A stretch of 64,000 nucleotides of DNA from Sphingomonas hominis (GTDB lineage Bacteria > Pseudomonadota > Alphaproteobacteria > Sphingomonadales > Sphingomonadaceae): assembly GCF_013328205.1 (NCBI RefSeq), contig NZ_JABULH010000002.1, positions 186,001 to 250,000 on the forward strand. Reading direction: 5' to 3'. Of the stretch, positions 9,828 through 18,572 are shown in pieces; within the stretch, counting starts at the first letter, position 1; every line of letters starts with the position of its first letter. The position numbers and the translations under genes were made by a program. The notes beneath the pieces are model-generated. The model searched no databases, was not told the origin of the DNA, and saw only the letters and a program-made list of their open reading frames with translations.

Positions 9828-10646
9828 TCAGAACAGGCCGAGCGCCGCGACTTCCTCTGCCGACAGCGTGATGCCGAACATCATCGACAGGCGCATCCGG
9901 TACACGCGCGGGTCGGTGATCTCGCCCGCGCTGTCGGTGCTCGCGGCCCGGCGGCGATAGTCGCGGTCGGTCAGCGTCGCGAAGCCGTGCGGCAGGACGA
10001 CCGACACGATCGCGTGATTGGTGAAGCGGCTGACGGGCGCGGTGGAGGCCCAATGGTTGCCCATCGCGAGATCGCTGTCGTGTACCTCGTCGAGCGTGAA
10101 GCTGTATTGCCGCTGCCACCCGCTGCCCGCGCCGCGCCCGTCGGTGGTGGCAGGATCGCCGTCGCGCAGCAGCATCCAGCCGTGCTCGTCGTCGCGGGCG
10201 AGCCGGAAGCGCGCGCCGTCGGGTGCCTCGGCCTCGGCGCCGTCGACCAGCGGCATGACCGGGGCATAGCTGCCGCCGAAGCCGGGATCGGCAATCCACG
10301 GCGCATCGCCGATCGTCACCAGCGACAGCGTGTGGGTGAGCGGCGGCACGTCCGCGGCCCCCAGCCACACGCGCGCGAGCAGCGGGCGCGCGTCGAACCC
10401 GGTCGCCGCCAGCGCGTCGAGGAACAACCGGTTGTGCTCGAAACAGAAGCCGCCGCGCCGCGCCGTCACCAGCTTTGCCGCGACGGAGCCTGAGTCGATC
10501 GCGATCGCGCGGCCGAGCCGCACGTCGAGATTCTCGAACGGGATCGCCAGCCGGTGCGCGCGTTGCAGTCGTTGCAGCCCCTCGCCGTCGTTGGTCGGCA
10601 GCGCGGGCAGGTCGATGCGGGTGAGATAGGCGTCAAGGTCGAACAT
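9828..10646 (-). CDS. nat: Arylamine N-acetyltransferase
   Basis: Transfers acetyl groups from acetyl-CoA to arylamines and hydrazines by a ping-pong mechanism. The Cys-His-Asp triad is visible: C68 in RRGGFCFEHN, H105 in LTHTLSLV and D120 in IADPGFGG. The N-terminal helical bundle carries HRLAIPFENLDV, a family hallmark. The 272-residue length is usual for bacterial NATs. The start MFDLDAYL is chosen because the longer frame adds a basic stretch unlike the family. It is convergent with fpr, only 18 bases away, and divergent from the M20 hydrolase gene. Physiological substrates in this organism are unknown. Confidence 0.93.
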   Translation of the reverse strand: MFDLDAYLTRIDLPALPTNDGEGLQRLQRAHRLAIPFENLDVRLGRAIAIDSGSVAAKLVTARRGGFCFEHNRLFLDALAATGFDARPLLARVWLGAADVPPLTHTLSLVTIGDAPWIADPGFGGSYAPVMPLVDGAEAEAPDGARFRLARDDEHGWMLLRDGDPATTDGRGAGSGWQRQYSFTLDEVHDSDLAMGNHWASTAPVSRFTNHAIVSVVLPHGFATLTDRDYRRRAASTDSAGEITDPRVYRMRLSMMFGITLSAEEVAALGLF

Positions 10647-10747
10647 GCGCGTCCACGTGCCGGAACGTGTCCGCTGGGGCAAGCTGCGCGATCCCTCTAG
10701 GCATCCGGCACGGCGCGGCTATGGTTGGAGCAAAAGAGGGGGAATAT

Positions 10748-12094
10748 ATGCGCCTGATCAACCTGCTGGCGGCTGCCGGCACGCTCGCCGCGACGCCCGC
10801 ATTGGCCGAACCCGATTATGCCGCCGCGGTGCGTGCCGATTACAAGCGCGACCTGGGCGCGATGTGGGACGATTTCCACCGCAACCCCGAACTGTCGTTT
10901 CGTGAAACGCGCACTGCGGCGAAGATGGCGGCGGCGCTGCGCGCGGTGCCGGGCATGGTCGTGACCGAGAAGGTCGGGCAGACCGGCGTCGTGGGCGTGC
11001 TGAAGAACGGCGCGGGCCCGGTTGTGCTGGTGCGCGCCGACATGGACGGCCTGCCGGTCGAGGAGAAGTCGGGGCTCGCCAACGCCAGCCGCGCGCGGCA
11101 GGTCGGCGTCGATGGGGTGGAGGCGCCCGTCATGCACGCCTGCGGCCACGACACGCACATCACCGCGATGGTCGGCACCGCGCGCCGGCTCGCCGCGCTG
11201 CGTGACCGCTGGGCCGGCACGATCGTGTTCGTCGTCCAGCCTGCCGAGGAGCGCGTCGGTGGTGCAAAGGCGATGATCGCCGATGGCCTGTTCACGCGCT
11301 TCCCCAAGCCCGATTATGCGCTGGCCTTCCATGTCGCTGCGGGGATGGAGGCAGGCACCGTGTCCGCATCCGCGGGCATCCAATATTCCTCGTCCGACTC
11401 GGTCAACATCGACGTGCCCGGCATCGGCGCGCACGGCGCCAGCCCGCACGAGGGCAAGGACCCGGTGTACATGGCGTCGCAGATGGTGATCGCGCTCCAG
11501 GGCCTGATCAGCCGCGAGCGCCCGCCGCTCGACCCCGGCGTCATCACCGTCGGGTCGTTCCACGCGGGGCTGAAGCACAATATCATCTCCGACATGGCGA
11601 AATTGCAGGTGACGGTACGCGCCAACGACGAGGGGACACGCAAGCGGCTGCTCGACGGGATCCGCCGGGTGGCGAACGGCGTCGGCGTGATGAACGGGAT
11701 GCCCAAGGACAAGATGCCCGTGGTGACGGTCAGCGAGGGCACGCCGACGACGATCAACGACGCCGCGCTCGCGCGCCGATTGAACGCGGTGATGGTGCAG
11801 ACGCTGGGCGCGAAGAACGTGCCCGCCTTTACGCAGGACGGCATGGGGGCGGAGGATTTCGCTTATTATGTCCAGCCCGATACGCGCGTGAAAGGCTATT
11901 ATTTCGCGGTCGGCGGATCGACGCGCGCAGAGATTGACGCGGCGGCGCGCGGTGGTCCCAAGATCGGGTCGCACCACTCGCCCGAGTTCCGCATCGCGCC
12001 CGAGCCCGTGATCACCACCGGCACGATCGCGATGACCGCGGCGGTGCTCGACCTGATGACGCCGGGCACGGCGCGGGCGGGGACGGGATCGTGA
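10748..12094 (+). CDS. Secreted M20-family amidohydrolase/peptidase
   Basis: The 448-residue metal-dependent hydrolase starts with a Sec signal peptide (MRLINLLAAAGTLAATPALA, cleavage about 20/21), so it acts in the periplasm. The metal-binding HACGHDTH is at about 130-137 with C132, and the catalytic QPAEE is at about 164-168. The dimerisation domain (about 205-320) holds the HGASPHEGKDPVYMASQ segment. A C-terminal HHSPEF supplies further metal contacts. This is the HipO/AmhX amidohydrolase subgroup that cleaves N-acyl or indole-acetyl amino acids; the exact substrate cannot be read from sequence. A good AGAGGGGG ribosome site precedes the ATG. Its stop overlaps the start of the lipoprotein gene behind it. 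Confidence 0.88.
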   Translation: MRLINLLAAAGTLAATPALAEPDYAAAVRADYKRDLGAMWDDFHRNPELSFRETRTAAKMAAALRAVPGMVVTEKVGQTGVVGVLKNGAGPVVLVRADMDGLPVEEKSGLANASRARQVGVDGVEAPVMHACGHDTHITAMVGTARRLAALRDRWAGTIVFVVQPAEERVGGAKAMIADGLFTRFPKPDYALAFHVAAGMEAGTVSASAGIQYSSSDSVNIDVPGIGAHGASPHEGKDPVYMASQMVIALQGLISRERPPLDPGVITVGSFHAGLKHNIISDMAKLQVTVRANDEGTRKRLLDGIRRVANGVGVMNGMPKDKMPVVTVSEGTPTTINDAALARRLNAVMVQTLGAKNVPAFTQDGMGAEDFAYYVQPDTRVKGYYFAVGGSTRAEIDAAARGGPKIGSHHSPEFRIAPEPVITTGTIAMTAAVLDLMTPGTARAGTGS

Positions 12095-12618
12095 ACGCGC
12101 GCTGCCTGCTGCTCGCCGCCGCGCTGCCGCTGGCGGCGTGCAGCGGTGACATCGACCTGACCAATGCCTCGATCGAGGACGTGGCAACCGCGACCGCCAG
12201 CGTCGAGAAGCCGCAGGCGGGGCAGTGGCGAACCGACACGCGGCTCGTCAGCTTCGACGCGGGCGCCGACGAGACACCGGCCGCCGCGGCGATCCGCGAG
12301 CAGGTCGGCGACACCGCGACAACCGAGGCGTGCCTGTCGGACGAAGAAGCCGGCAAGCCGCTGTTCGGCGACCTGTCGACCGCGGCAGGGGCGAACTGCC
12401 GGTTCCGCCGCTTCACGTTGAAGGACGGGCAGCTCGACGCCGAGATGGCGTGCCGCAACGCGGGCGGCGAGACGCTGAGCGTGGCGCAGAAGGGCCGTTA
12501 CTCGCCGACAGCGGTGGATCTGACCGCAACGGTGCGCCGCGGCGGCGTGGCGGCGCAGGCGGGTGGCATGGTGACGCGGATCGTCGCCAAGCGGACGGGG
12601 GATTGCGCGGAGGAGTAG
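12091..12618 (+). CDS. DUF3617-type lipoprotein
   Basis: It starts with GTG inside the stop of the amidohydrolase gene (GTGA overlap), which indicates translational coupling. The 175-residue product has a lipoprotein signal with LAAC (lipidated C17). The mature part has EKPQAGQWRTDTRLVSFD, CLSDEEAG, NCRFRRFTLKDGQLDAEMAC and RGGVAAQAGGMVTRIVAKRTGDC, the cysteine pattern of DUF3617 proteins, small beta-rich envelope proteins that are abundant in sphingomonads. The function is unknown. The coupling hints that it stays in the same compartment as the hydrolase, but no direct role follows. Confidence 0.8.
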   Translation: MNARCLLLAAALPLAACSGDIDLTNASIEDVATATASVEKPQAGQWRTDTRLVSFDAGADETPAAAAIREQVGDTATTEACLSDEEAGKPLFGDLSTAAGANCRFRRFTLKDGQLDAEMACRNAGGETLSVAQKGRYSPTAVDLTATVRRGGVAAQAGGMVTRIVAKRTGDCAEE

Positions 12619-12994
12619 GGGGAGCGGCGATGCGTCCTCACTCGCTTCGCTGCGCCTAAAGGGTGAAGTTGGCGTGCTGATCTCCGCCCTTGAGCGCTCT
12701 CTTCTTCAGGACCGGTCCGACACGAGGCGGTCCACCATCCACCTACGCGCCTTCAACCCCTCCACTGTCGGTAGGAGAAAGGTTCGGCGGTGCTTCCAAA
12801 CGAGCTCGATGGCGCCGAACACGCATCGGCACAGCTTCGACATTAAGCCTTGGTGCTATCGTTCCGCCGATGGTGCAGCGAGCGACGGGATTAGATGCGC
12901 AGTGACGCGGATGAGCGGGTCACGCCGACGCTTATTGCGCGCTCTATATCATGGTGAATGTGAGGCCGATCAGCGAGCCGTACTTACCCAGAGA
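12619..12994. other. Intergenic stretch without recognisable gene
   Basis: About 376 bases of lower GC than the flanks. A plus-strand frame is open here, but it has no Shine-Dalgarno, is rich in Arg and Ser, and runs on antisense into the next gene; I read it as non-coding. No repeat of the two main families is present. It may be the remnant of a decayed gene. Confidence 0.4.
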
Positions 12995-13519
12995 TCAGGG
13001 AAGGACGCGACTGGTCGCCGGCGGCGTGTCGTCGAGGCGGATTGCGACGCGCCCGCTCTTGTCCGGCTTGCCGCGGAACAGCCGGCCGACGCCGCCGACC
13101 GCGTCGCGCGCTAGCTGCAACGCGTCGGTTCCCTCGCTCGGATCCTCGCAGCAACTACCGGGTGCCAGCAGCTTCTGCACGCCGCGGATCAGCGCGGTGC
13201 CGCCGGCCAGCATGTTGACGCCGGTCTGGCATCCGCCGGTTCGCGCCGCGCACGGCGTCGCCTCGGCATTCAACGCGCCGCGGCCGGTCAGGTAGCGATT
13301 GACCGGGACCGGCTTGGAGGAGACCGCCTCGTCGGGCAGCGGCAAGCTCTGCGACGGCAGCGCGCCCGCGCAGACGATGATGTCGTCGCCCTGTGGCCGT
13401 ACGCAGCGCTCGTCCGCGACGGGCACGAGGATCGAGATGCGCGCTGGCTGCTCGATCGATACGGCGGGCGGCGGTACGACCGGCGTGGCCGACTGCAGGG
13501 CGATGGCGAACATCAGCAT
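12995..13519 (-). CDS. Secreted cysteine-containing protein of unknown function
   Basis: A 174-residue product whose first 25 residues (MLMFAIALQSATPVV...) resemble a short export signal. The mature part has RCVRPQGDDIIVCAG followed by PLPDEAV, a motif shared with the small secreted protein at 24442-24777 (RCVIDPDATDVTVCGRR). Later it has GGCQTGVNMLAGGTALIRGVQKLL and APGSCCEDPSEGTDAL. Several cysteine pairs suggest disulfides in the periplasm. No named domain. The composition is typical of sphingomonad envelope proteins. It is divergent from the small gene at 13606. Confidence 0.65.
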   Translation of the reverse strand: MLMFAIALQSATPVVPPPAVSIEQPARISILVPVADERCVRPQGDDIIVCAGALPSQSLPLPDEAVSSKPVPVNRYLTGRGALNAEATPCAARTGGCQTGVNMLAGGTALIRGVQKLLAPGSCCEDPSEGTDALQLARDAVGGVGRLFRGKPDKSGRVAIRLDDTPPATSRVLP

Positions 13520-13605
13520 CGGCGCGCAGCGTGGACCTGCGCACGGCCCGCGTCAACGAACGGCCGTCAACGATCTTGCAATCGACGCCATGTCATCCTT
13601 GGCGC

Positions 13606-13818
13606 GTGAATTGGTCGCGCCTCTTTCGCAGCCGCTGGGCTGCCCTATGGTGGGCGGGCGGCGTGTTGTTGTTCGCCTATGACGTGGCGAGTGCTGCGCC
13701 GGATGCCGGTCCACCGACCGCGGGTGCTGTGTCGAACTCTGGCATGGTCACCGACGTGACTGGCGCGCCGGTCAACGAGGCCGATGTTGCGGGTCTTCTG
13801 AACGCTGCCGCTTCTTGA
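13606..13818 (+). CDS. Small single-pass membrane protein
   Basis: A 70-residue product from a GTG start (MNWSRLFRSRW...) with one hydrophobic helix (WAALWWAGGVLLFAYDVA, about 11-28), preceded by basic residues. A short Pro/Ala/Asp tail follows (PPTAGAVSNSGMVTDVTGAPVNEADVAGLLNAAAS). The positive-inside rule puts the tail in the periplasm; alternatively it is an exported peptide with AASA-like cleavage near ASAAPDA. The ribosome site is poor, so the start is uncertain. No family recognised. Confidence 0.45.
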   Translation: MNWSRLFRSRWAALWWAGGVLLFAYDVASAAPDAGPPTAGAVSNSGMVTDVTGAPVNEADVAGLLNAAAS

Positions 13819-14008
13819 GTGCGGAAAGGGTGGTGGGTTCGAGGCGGTGATCTGGCAGCGCCTCTCGTTTAATTGAAGGGTCGACTCTCTCGCGAGTGCA
13901 ACCGGGTTGCTATCTGCCCGCCGGCGCGTCAATCGCGGCGAAGCCGCATCTTGTGCGCCGGCTTCGTCGCGCTGGCCGGTCGACGGCGCCACGATTGTGG
14001 CGCATCTC

Positions 14009-14030
14009 GTGCGAAGCTTTCGCTTCGCAC
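14009..14030. terminator. Perfect hairpin downstream of the acidic-protein gene
   Basis: GTGCGAAGC pairs with GCTTCGCAC around a TTTC loop, nine perfect base pairs. It lies 18 bases past the stop of the minus-strand acidic gene. There is no U tract, so it may stabilise a 3-prime end rather than terminate by itself. Confidence 0.4.
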
Positions 14031-14047
14031 GTCGATCTTGCGTCGAC

Positions 14048-14398
14048 TTACGGTCTTAAGGCCACGTCGTCCCTGTCTTCCAGGTCGCCATCCTCGGCCA
14101 GCGTGTCGGCGTCGAAATCGTCTTGCGCCTCGTCCTCGGCGATGTCGTCATCGTCCTGATCGTCGTCGTCATCCGTTACGCCGACCTGCGCGTCGGTCAT
14201 CTGCAGCTCGTCCTCGCGCTCGGCATCCTCGTCATCGTCGTCGGCGTCGATGTCCGGGTTGATGTCGGTCATGATCGTCCCGTCGCTCGGCCCGTCGCGC
14301 GTCGCTTCCAGGATTTCGGCGCGCTGCGACTCGTCGTAGCCGTCCTCGTCGTAGCCGTCGTCGCCCGATCCGTGGCTGGTAACCTGATGGCCGCCCAT
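14048..14398 (-). CDS. Highly acidic, disordered protein
   Basis: A 116-residue product made largely of Asp and Glu (DINPDIDADDDDEDAEREDELQM, DDDDDQDDDD and similar), with a short N-terminal segment MGGHQVTSHGSGDDGYDEDGYDESQR. The expected isoelectric point is very low. Such proteins can act as histone-like mimics, metal buffers or chaperone-type tails, but nothing here identifies a function. Of two neighbouring ATGs, the second is chosen: AAGGAG (14410-14405) abuts the first ATG directly but is six bases from the second. The opposite strand is open but lacks a ribosome site and its product would be a Val/Ile/Leu-rich shadow. Confidence 0.6.
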   Translation of the reverse strand: MGGHQVTSHGSGDDGYDEDGYDESQRAEILEATRDGPSDGTIMTDINPDIDADDDDEDAEREDELQMTDAQVGVTDDDDDQDDDDIAEDEAQDDFDADTLAEDGDLEDRDDVALRP

Positions 14399-14458
14399 GT
14401 TCATCTCCTTGTGATGAAAGCGCGAACGGCGCAGCGCCGCGCCGGGTTCCCGCGGCGC

Positions 14459-14486
14459 TTGACAGGTGGTGGCATACCCCTAGTGT
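14459..14486 (+). promoter_or_regulatory. Possible sigma-70 type promoter
   Basis: TTGACA at 14459-14464, then 16 bases, then TAGTGT. It lies 31 bases before the ATG of the lipoprotein gene at 14517. The -35 is perfect, the -10 is weak; a TATCAT further on is spaced too far. Confidence 0.35.
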
Positions 14487-14516
14487 GTTGCTATCATAAT
14501 ACGGAAGGGTTCGACC

Positions 14517-14987
14517 ATGCGCTCCTTGCTGATCCTTGCGACGTTCGCACTGCCACTCGCCGCATGCGACCGCAGCCAGGAGGGGACGCAGGTCGCCGTG
14601 ACCGCGAACGGCAGCGGCGGCTCGATCGACAAGGCCGGCGAGGTCAAGATCGACACGCCTGCGTTCAAGGGTGCGTTTAAGCTGCCGCAGATCAACCTGA
14701 CCGCCGAGAATTTCGACATCAACGGCGTGCACCTCTATCCCGACAGCAAGATCGCCTCGGTCAACGTCGACGGTACGGCCAAGGACAAGGTGACGGTGCG
14801 CTTCACCAGCCCGGCCGATGTTGCAACCGTGCGCGGCTGGTTCGCCGACCAGTTCGCGAAAAACGGCACGCCGGTGAAGGTCGAAGGCAACACGCTGACC
14901 GGTCGCGACGACGACCACAGTTTCACGATCGACTTCTCCGATCGTGCCGGGCAGAGCGACGGCGTGGTGAAGATCCGCGGCGCCTGA
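14517..14987 (+). CDS. Lipoprotein of unknown function
   Basis: A 156-residue product with a lipoprotein signal MRSLLILATFALPLAAC (lipidated C17). A Gly/Ser/Asp linker follows, then a domain with FKGAFKLPQINLTAENFDINGVHLYPDSKIASVNVDG, alternating beta strands, and TSPADVATVRGWFADQFAKNG, which looks like an alpha/beta sandwich. Tandem DNA-encoded charge (DDDHSFTIDFSDRAGQ) precedes the C-terminus. No named family recognised; similar sphingomonad lipoproteins exist. It is divergent from the acidic-protein gene, with which it shares a 118-base promoter region. Confidence 0.7.
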   Translation: MRSLLILATFALPLAACDRSQEGTQVAVTANGSGGSIDKAGEVKIDTPAFKGAFKLPQINLTAENFDINGVHLYPDSKIASVNVDGTAKDKVTVRFTSPADVATVRGWFADQFAKNGTPVKVEGNTLTGRDDDHSFTIDFSDRAGQSDGVVKIRGA

Positions 14988-15072
14988 TCGCAACTGGGTA
15001 AGCGCGTGAGGGTGGCGGTGCGGCGCGGCGGCGCCTATGTCGGTTCGTAACGATTTAGCCGGACGATTTCAC

Positions 15073-16029
15073 ATGCTCGACACGCCTTCCGCCCAGGTTC
15101 CGACGCTCAGCCTCGCCGATCAGGCGCGCGACCCGCAAGGGTTCGCCGCCGCGCTCGGAGGGTCGTTCGAGCGGTTCGGGTTCGCGATCGTCGCTGACCA
15201 CGGCGTGCCGCAAGACCTGATCGACCGCGCCTGGAACGAGACGCAGCAACTATTCGCGCTGCCCGAGGAGGAGAAGCGCGGTTATCACGTGCCCGGCGCG
15301 GGCGGCGCGCGCGGCTACACGCCATTCAAGACCGAGATCGCCAAGGACGCCAAGCACGTCGACCTGAAGGAATTCTGGCACGTCGGGCGCGAGCTGCCTG
15401 TGGGGCACCGCTTCGCCGGTGAGATGGCCGCCAACATCTGGCCTGAGCGGCCCGCGGGGTTCAAGGATACGTTCGTCGAGCTGTTCAGCGCGTTTGACAC
15501 CGCGGGCGACAAACTGCTGTCGGCGATCGCGCTGCACCTGGGGCTCGACGCTAAATGGTTCGACCCCGCCGTGCGCGACGGTAATTCGGTGCTCCGCCTG
15601 CTCCATTACCCGCCGATCCCGGTCGATGCCGAAGGCGTGCGGGCTGGCGCACACGAGGACATCAACCTCATCACGCTGCTGCTTGGCGCGGAGGAAGCCG
15701 GGCTCGAACTGCTCGACCGCCAGTCGGGCCGCTGGCTCGCGATCAAGCCGCCTGAGGGTGCGATGGTGGTCAACGTCGGCGACATGCTGCAGCGGCTGAC
15801 CAACCACGTGCTGCCCTCGACCACGCACCGCGTCATCAACCCGCCGCCCGAGCGCCGCGGCCATTCGCGCTACTCGATGCCGTTCTTCCTGCATCCCGCG
15901 CCCGATTTCCTGATCCAGACGCTCCCGCAGACGATTACGCCTGAGAACCCGGACCGCTACCCCGAGCCGATCAGCGCGCAGGACTATTTGATGCAGCGGC
16001 TGGTCGAGATCGGTTTGATCAAGAAGTGA
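15073..16029 (+). CDS. Isopenicillin-N-synthase-like Fe(II) oxygenase
   Basis: A 318-residue non-heme iron oxygenase of the IPNS/2-oxoglutarate superfamily. An N-terminal DIOX_N part (about 8-120) contains GSFERFGFAIVADHGV. The catalytic double-stranded beta-helix has AHEDINLITLLLG (the HxD iron pair), THRVIN (third iron ligand), and RYSMPFF with the Arg that binds the co-substrate carboxylate. Length and motif order match bacterial members annotated with flavonol synthase or ACC oxidase names; the true substrate is unknown. The start MLDTPSAQ is chosen because an upstream ATG at 15037 lacks family similarity. Its stop overlaps the next gene (GTGA). Confidence 0.85.
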   Translation: MLDTPSAQVPTLSLADQARDPQGFAAALGGSFERFGFAIVADHGVPQDLIDRAWNETQQLFALPEEEKRGYHVPGAGGARGYTPFKTEIAKDAKHVDLKEFWHVGRELPVGHRFAGEMAANIWPERPAGFKDTFVELFSAFDTAGDKLLSAIALHLGLDAKWFDPAVRDGNSVLRLLHYPPIPVDAEGVRAGAHEDINLITLLLGAEEAGLELLDRQSGRWLAIKPPEGAMVVNVGDMLQRLTNHVLPSTTHRVINPPPERRGHSRYSMPFFLHPAPDFLIQTLPQTITPENPDRYPEPISAQDYLMQRLVEIGLIKK

Positions 16030-16262
16030 AGCGCCGCGGCGGCATTACCGATGGCGACCTGCGCGTCGACCACGACGGTGATGTCGACGGGATCGTCGGC
16101 GGTACCGTCACGATCGCCGCCGGGTGCCGTGCCGACGTGAGCGGGATCGTCAGCGGCGACCTGATCGTCGAGGAAGGCGCGGTGGTCGAGATGAGCGGCA
16201 TCCTGTCGGGCCGGGTGATCAACCGCGGCGGCGCCGTGCGGGTGACGGGGATGGTGGGCTGA
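16026..16262 (+). CDS. Short bactofilin-like beta-helix protein
   Basis: A 78-residue product started by GTG inside the previous stop. It is built from short hydrophobic repeats of about 15-20 residues: GDVDGIVGGTVTIAAGCRADVSG, IVSGDLIVEEGAVVEMSG, ILSGRVINRGGAVRVTGMVG. The repeating (V/I)xG-type turns resemble the right-handed beta-helix of bactofilins (polymer-forming cytoskeletal proteins), but it is roughly half the usual length and lacks flanking tails. It may be a mini-bactofilin or a structural scaffold. Coupling to the oxygenase is probably positional. Confidence 0.55.
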   Translation: MKRRGGITDGDLRVDHDGDVDGIVGGTVTIAAGCRADVSGIVSGDLIVEEGAVVEMSGILSGRVINRGGAVRVTGMVG

Positions 16263-16289
16263 CGCTTCTCGGAAGCGTAGCCATTATCT

Positions 16290-16373
16290 CGTCACCCCGG
16301 ACTTGATCCGGGGTCCCGCTTCTCTGGCATGGGCGTAGTAGGCAACGGGATCCCGGATCAAGTCTGGGATGAC
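16290..16373. repeat. REP-like palindromic repeat, two-arm copy
   Basis: CGTCACCCCGGACTTGATCC and GGGGTCCCGCTTCT, then ACGGGATCCCGGATCAAGTC and TGGGATGACG. Both arms are close to the consensus of the family. It separates convergent genes. Confidence 0.8.
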
Positions 16374-16398
16374 GTTTGCCTTCAAAAGCACGGTAGCG

Positions 16399-16917
16399 CT
16401 AACCGACCCGCTCCGGCACTTCCTCCGCATCGGCCTGGATCGCGCTGTCGGGTGCCATCGCCTCCCACGGGAAGACGAACCATCTCTTCAAGACCGCGCG
16501 GTCGATCGTGCGGGCGTGGTAGTCAACCAACTGCGCCGAGCCGACATTGTCGATCAGCGTCGCGAAGCGGACGCTGCCGGGCTTCGCGCGCGCGCGCGCG
16601 AGCATGTCGCGCAGGTGGCCGATCGTGCGACCCGAGTCGTTAATGTCATCGATGAACAACAGCCGCTCGCCCGCGCGCGTTCGCTCGGCGAGGCGCTGGA
16701 TCGCGTCGATGGCGAGGTCTTCGGCCTGCGAGCTGTAATCGACCGCGAGCATGGGCAGGCCGCTGGCGTGGCTCAGGTACACCGCCGGGATCAGTCCGCC
16801 GCGACCGATCCCGATCAGATGTTCGGGCGACCAGTCGGTATCAGCGGCGAGTGCGTCGGCGAGGGTGCGGACCTGCGCGACCAGGTCGGCGTGCGTAATG
16901 GCCGTGAAGATCGTCAT
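16399..16917 (-). CDS. Phosphoribosyltransferase family protein
   Basis: A 172-residue type I phosphoribosyltransferase. The PRPP-binding loop is [13 protein letters not shown] (about 87-98), and [17 protein letters not shown] (35-51) is the beta-turn region before it. A central [18 protein letters not shown] suggests xanthine/hypoxanthine or nucleotide salvage. The length matches xanthine-guanine or small regulatory PRTases, but the hood domain is too short to decide substrate. It overlaps the stop of the HerA-like gene upstream by ATGA, so the two are likely co-translated. Confidence 0.85.
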   Translation of the reverse strand: MTIFTAITHADLVAQVRTLADALAADTDWSPEHLIGIGRGGLIPAVYLSHASGLPMLAVDYSSQAEDLAIDAIQRLAERTRAGERLLFIDDINDSGRTIGHLRDMLARARAKPGSVRFATLIDNVGSAQLVDYHARTIDRAVLKRWFVFPWEAMAPDSAIQADAEEVPERVG

Positions 16918-18572
16918 CGCCGCATCAATCCCCCGAGCACGTTGCGCACCACGCTGGCGAGCAGCCCACCGCCGCTGCTCGATCGCCGGCGTGACGATCC
17001 GCCGAACACCGCGCGTCCGATCTCGTTGCCAACTTGCCGCCCGACCGACGACGAGGCGGAGCGCATCGCCGAGGTCGCCATCTTCTCCCACGTCGAATCG
17101 GGTGCCGCGCGCCGGGTGGTGCGCTGCGCGCGCTCGTCGGCGGCGCGGGTGCGCGCGGCGTCGCGCTCGGCGCGTGCCTGTTCCTTGGCGCGCAGCGCGG
17201 CGTCGCGTTCTGCCTCGTCCTCGGCACGTGCGGCGGCGACGCCAGCGGCGGCGGCCTGCGTCTTAGCCGAGAGGATTTCCTCCGCCGACTCGCGGTCGAT
17301 CGGCTCGTCGTACTTGTCGCCGATCGCGTCGGTCTGGATCAGCACACGGCGCTCATCGGTCGTGAGCGGGCCGAGGCGGCTGCCCGGCGGCTTGATCAGC
17401 GTGCGGGTGACGGGCGCGGGTGCGCCATCGGGCTGGAGCAGCGAGACGAGCGCCTCGCCGACCTTCAACTCGGTAATCGCGGTCGCAACGTCGACACCGG
17501 GATTGGCACGGAAGGTGTCGGCGGCAGCGTTCACCGCCTTGCGATCGCGCGGGGTGAAGGCGTTCAATTTGTGCTGGACGCGGTTGTTGAGCTGTCCCGC
17601 CACGTCCTCGGGGATGTCGACCGGGTTCTGCGTGATGAAATACACCCCGACGCCTTTGGAGCGTATCAGGCGGACGACCTGCTCGATCTTGTCGAGCAGC
17701 GCCTTAGGCGTGTCGTCGAACAAGAGGTGCGCCTCGTCGAAGAAGAAGCACAGCCGCGGTTTGTCGGGGTCGCCGACCTCGGGCAACGTCTCGAACAGTT
17801 CGGACAGCAGCCACAGCAGGAAGGTTGAGTAGAGCTTGGGGCTCTGCATCAATTTGTCGGCGGCGAGGATGTTGACCACGCCACGACCCTCGTGATCGGT
17901 TGCGATCAGGTCGCGCATCTCGAGCGCGGGCTCGCCGAAGAAATGCTCCGCGCCTTGCGTGCGCAGTTGCAGCAGCGCGCGCTGGATCGCCCCGATCGAC
18001 TGCTTCGACACGTTGCCGTATTGCGTCGTCAACTCGGCGGCGCGCTCGGCACAATGCGCGAGCATCGCCTGGAGGTCGTCGATGTCGAGGAGCAGCAGCC
18101 CTTCCTTGTCGGCGACGTGGAAGGCGATGGTCAGCACGCCTTCCTGCACCTCGTTCAGGTCCATCAGCCGCGCGAGCAGCAATGGGCCGAGTTCGGACAC
18201 GGTGGCGCGTATGGGGTGGCCCTGCTCGCCGAACAGGTCCCAGAATTGCACCGGCACCGCGGCGTAGCGCCAGTCGGAATCGCCGATCTCCGCGGCGCGG
18301 GCGCGCAACGTGTCGTGCATCTTCGCGGTCGGCGACCCCGGCATTGCGAGGCCGGCCAGGTCGCCCTTCACGTCGGACACGAAGCACGGAACGCCGGCAT
18401 CGGAGAAGCCCTCGATAATGCCTTGCAGCGTGACCGTCTTGCCGGTGCCGGTCGCGCCCGCGATCAACCCGTGACGGTTGGCGCGGCGCAGGTCGAGCCG
18501 CTGCGGATGCGCGCCACCAGCATTGGCACCGATGAAGATGCCGGGCGCGGGGGTGCTGGAGGTGTCGGTCAT
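16914..18572 (-). CDS. HerA-like ATPase (DUF853 type)
   Basis: A 552-residue FtsK/HerA-class ATPase of the YjgR/DUF853 family. Walker A GATGTGKT is at about residues 39-46, with a following [16 protein letters not shown]. The Walker B region [24 protein letters not shown] is at about 275-297, and an [33 protein letters not shown] arginine-finger segment follows. The C-terminus is Arg/Ala/Glu rich and coiled-coil-like. Members are proposed to pump DNA or act in repair, but no function is established. The downstream phosphoribosyltransferase overlaps its stop. Confidence 0.88.
   Translation of the reverse strand: MTDTSSTPAPGIFIGANAGGAHPQRLDLRRANRHGLIAGATGTGKTVTLQGIIEGFSDAGVPCFVSDVKGDLAGLAMPGSPTAKMHDTLRARAAEIGDSDWRYAAVPVQFWDLFGEQGHPIRATVSELGPLLLARLMDLNEVQEGVLTIAFHVADKEGLLLLDIDDLQAMLAHCAERAAELTTQYGNVSKQSIGAIQRALLQLRTQGAEHFFGEPALEMRDLIATDHEGRGVVNILAADKLMQSPKLYSTFLLWLLSELFETLPEVGDPDKPRLCFFFDEAHLLFDDTPKALLDKIEQVVRLIRSKGVGVYFITQNPVDIPEDVAGQLNNRVQHKLNAFTPRDRKAVNAAADTFRANPGVDVATAITELKVGEALVSLLQPDGAPAPVTRTLIKPPGSRLGPLTTDERRVLIQTDAIGDKYDEPIDRESAEEILSAKTQAAAAGVAAARAEDEAERDAALRAKEQARAERDAARTRAADERAQRTTRRAAPDSTWEKMATSAMRSASSSVGRQVGNEIGRAVFGGSSRRRSSSGGGLLASVVRNVLGGLMRR

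Noticed and set aside
12674-13114. Plus-strand ORF between two envelope-protein genes
   Set aside because: No ribosome site, Arg/Ser-rich, and the second half is antisense to the gene at 12995-13519.
14123-14680. Plus-strand 185-codon frame rich in Val, Leu and Ile
   Set aside because: It is the antisense of the acidic-protein gene (GAC/GAT read backwards as GTC/ATC) and continues out of frame into the lipoprotein gene; no ribosome site.
16599-16614. Alternating GC run inside the phosphoribosyltransferase gene as a regulatory Z-DNA tract
   Set aside because: It codes for RARARAK, fully explained by codon use.
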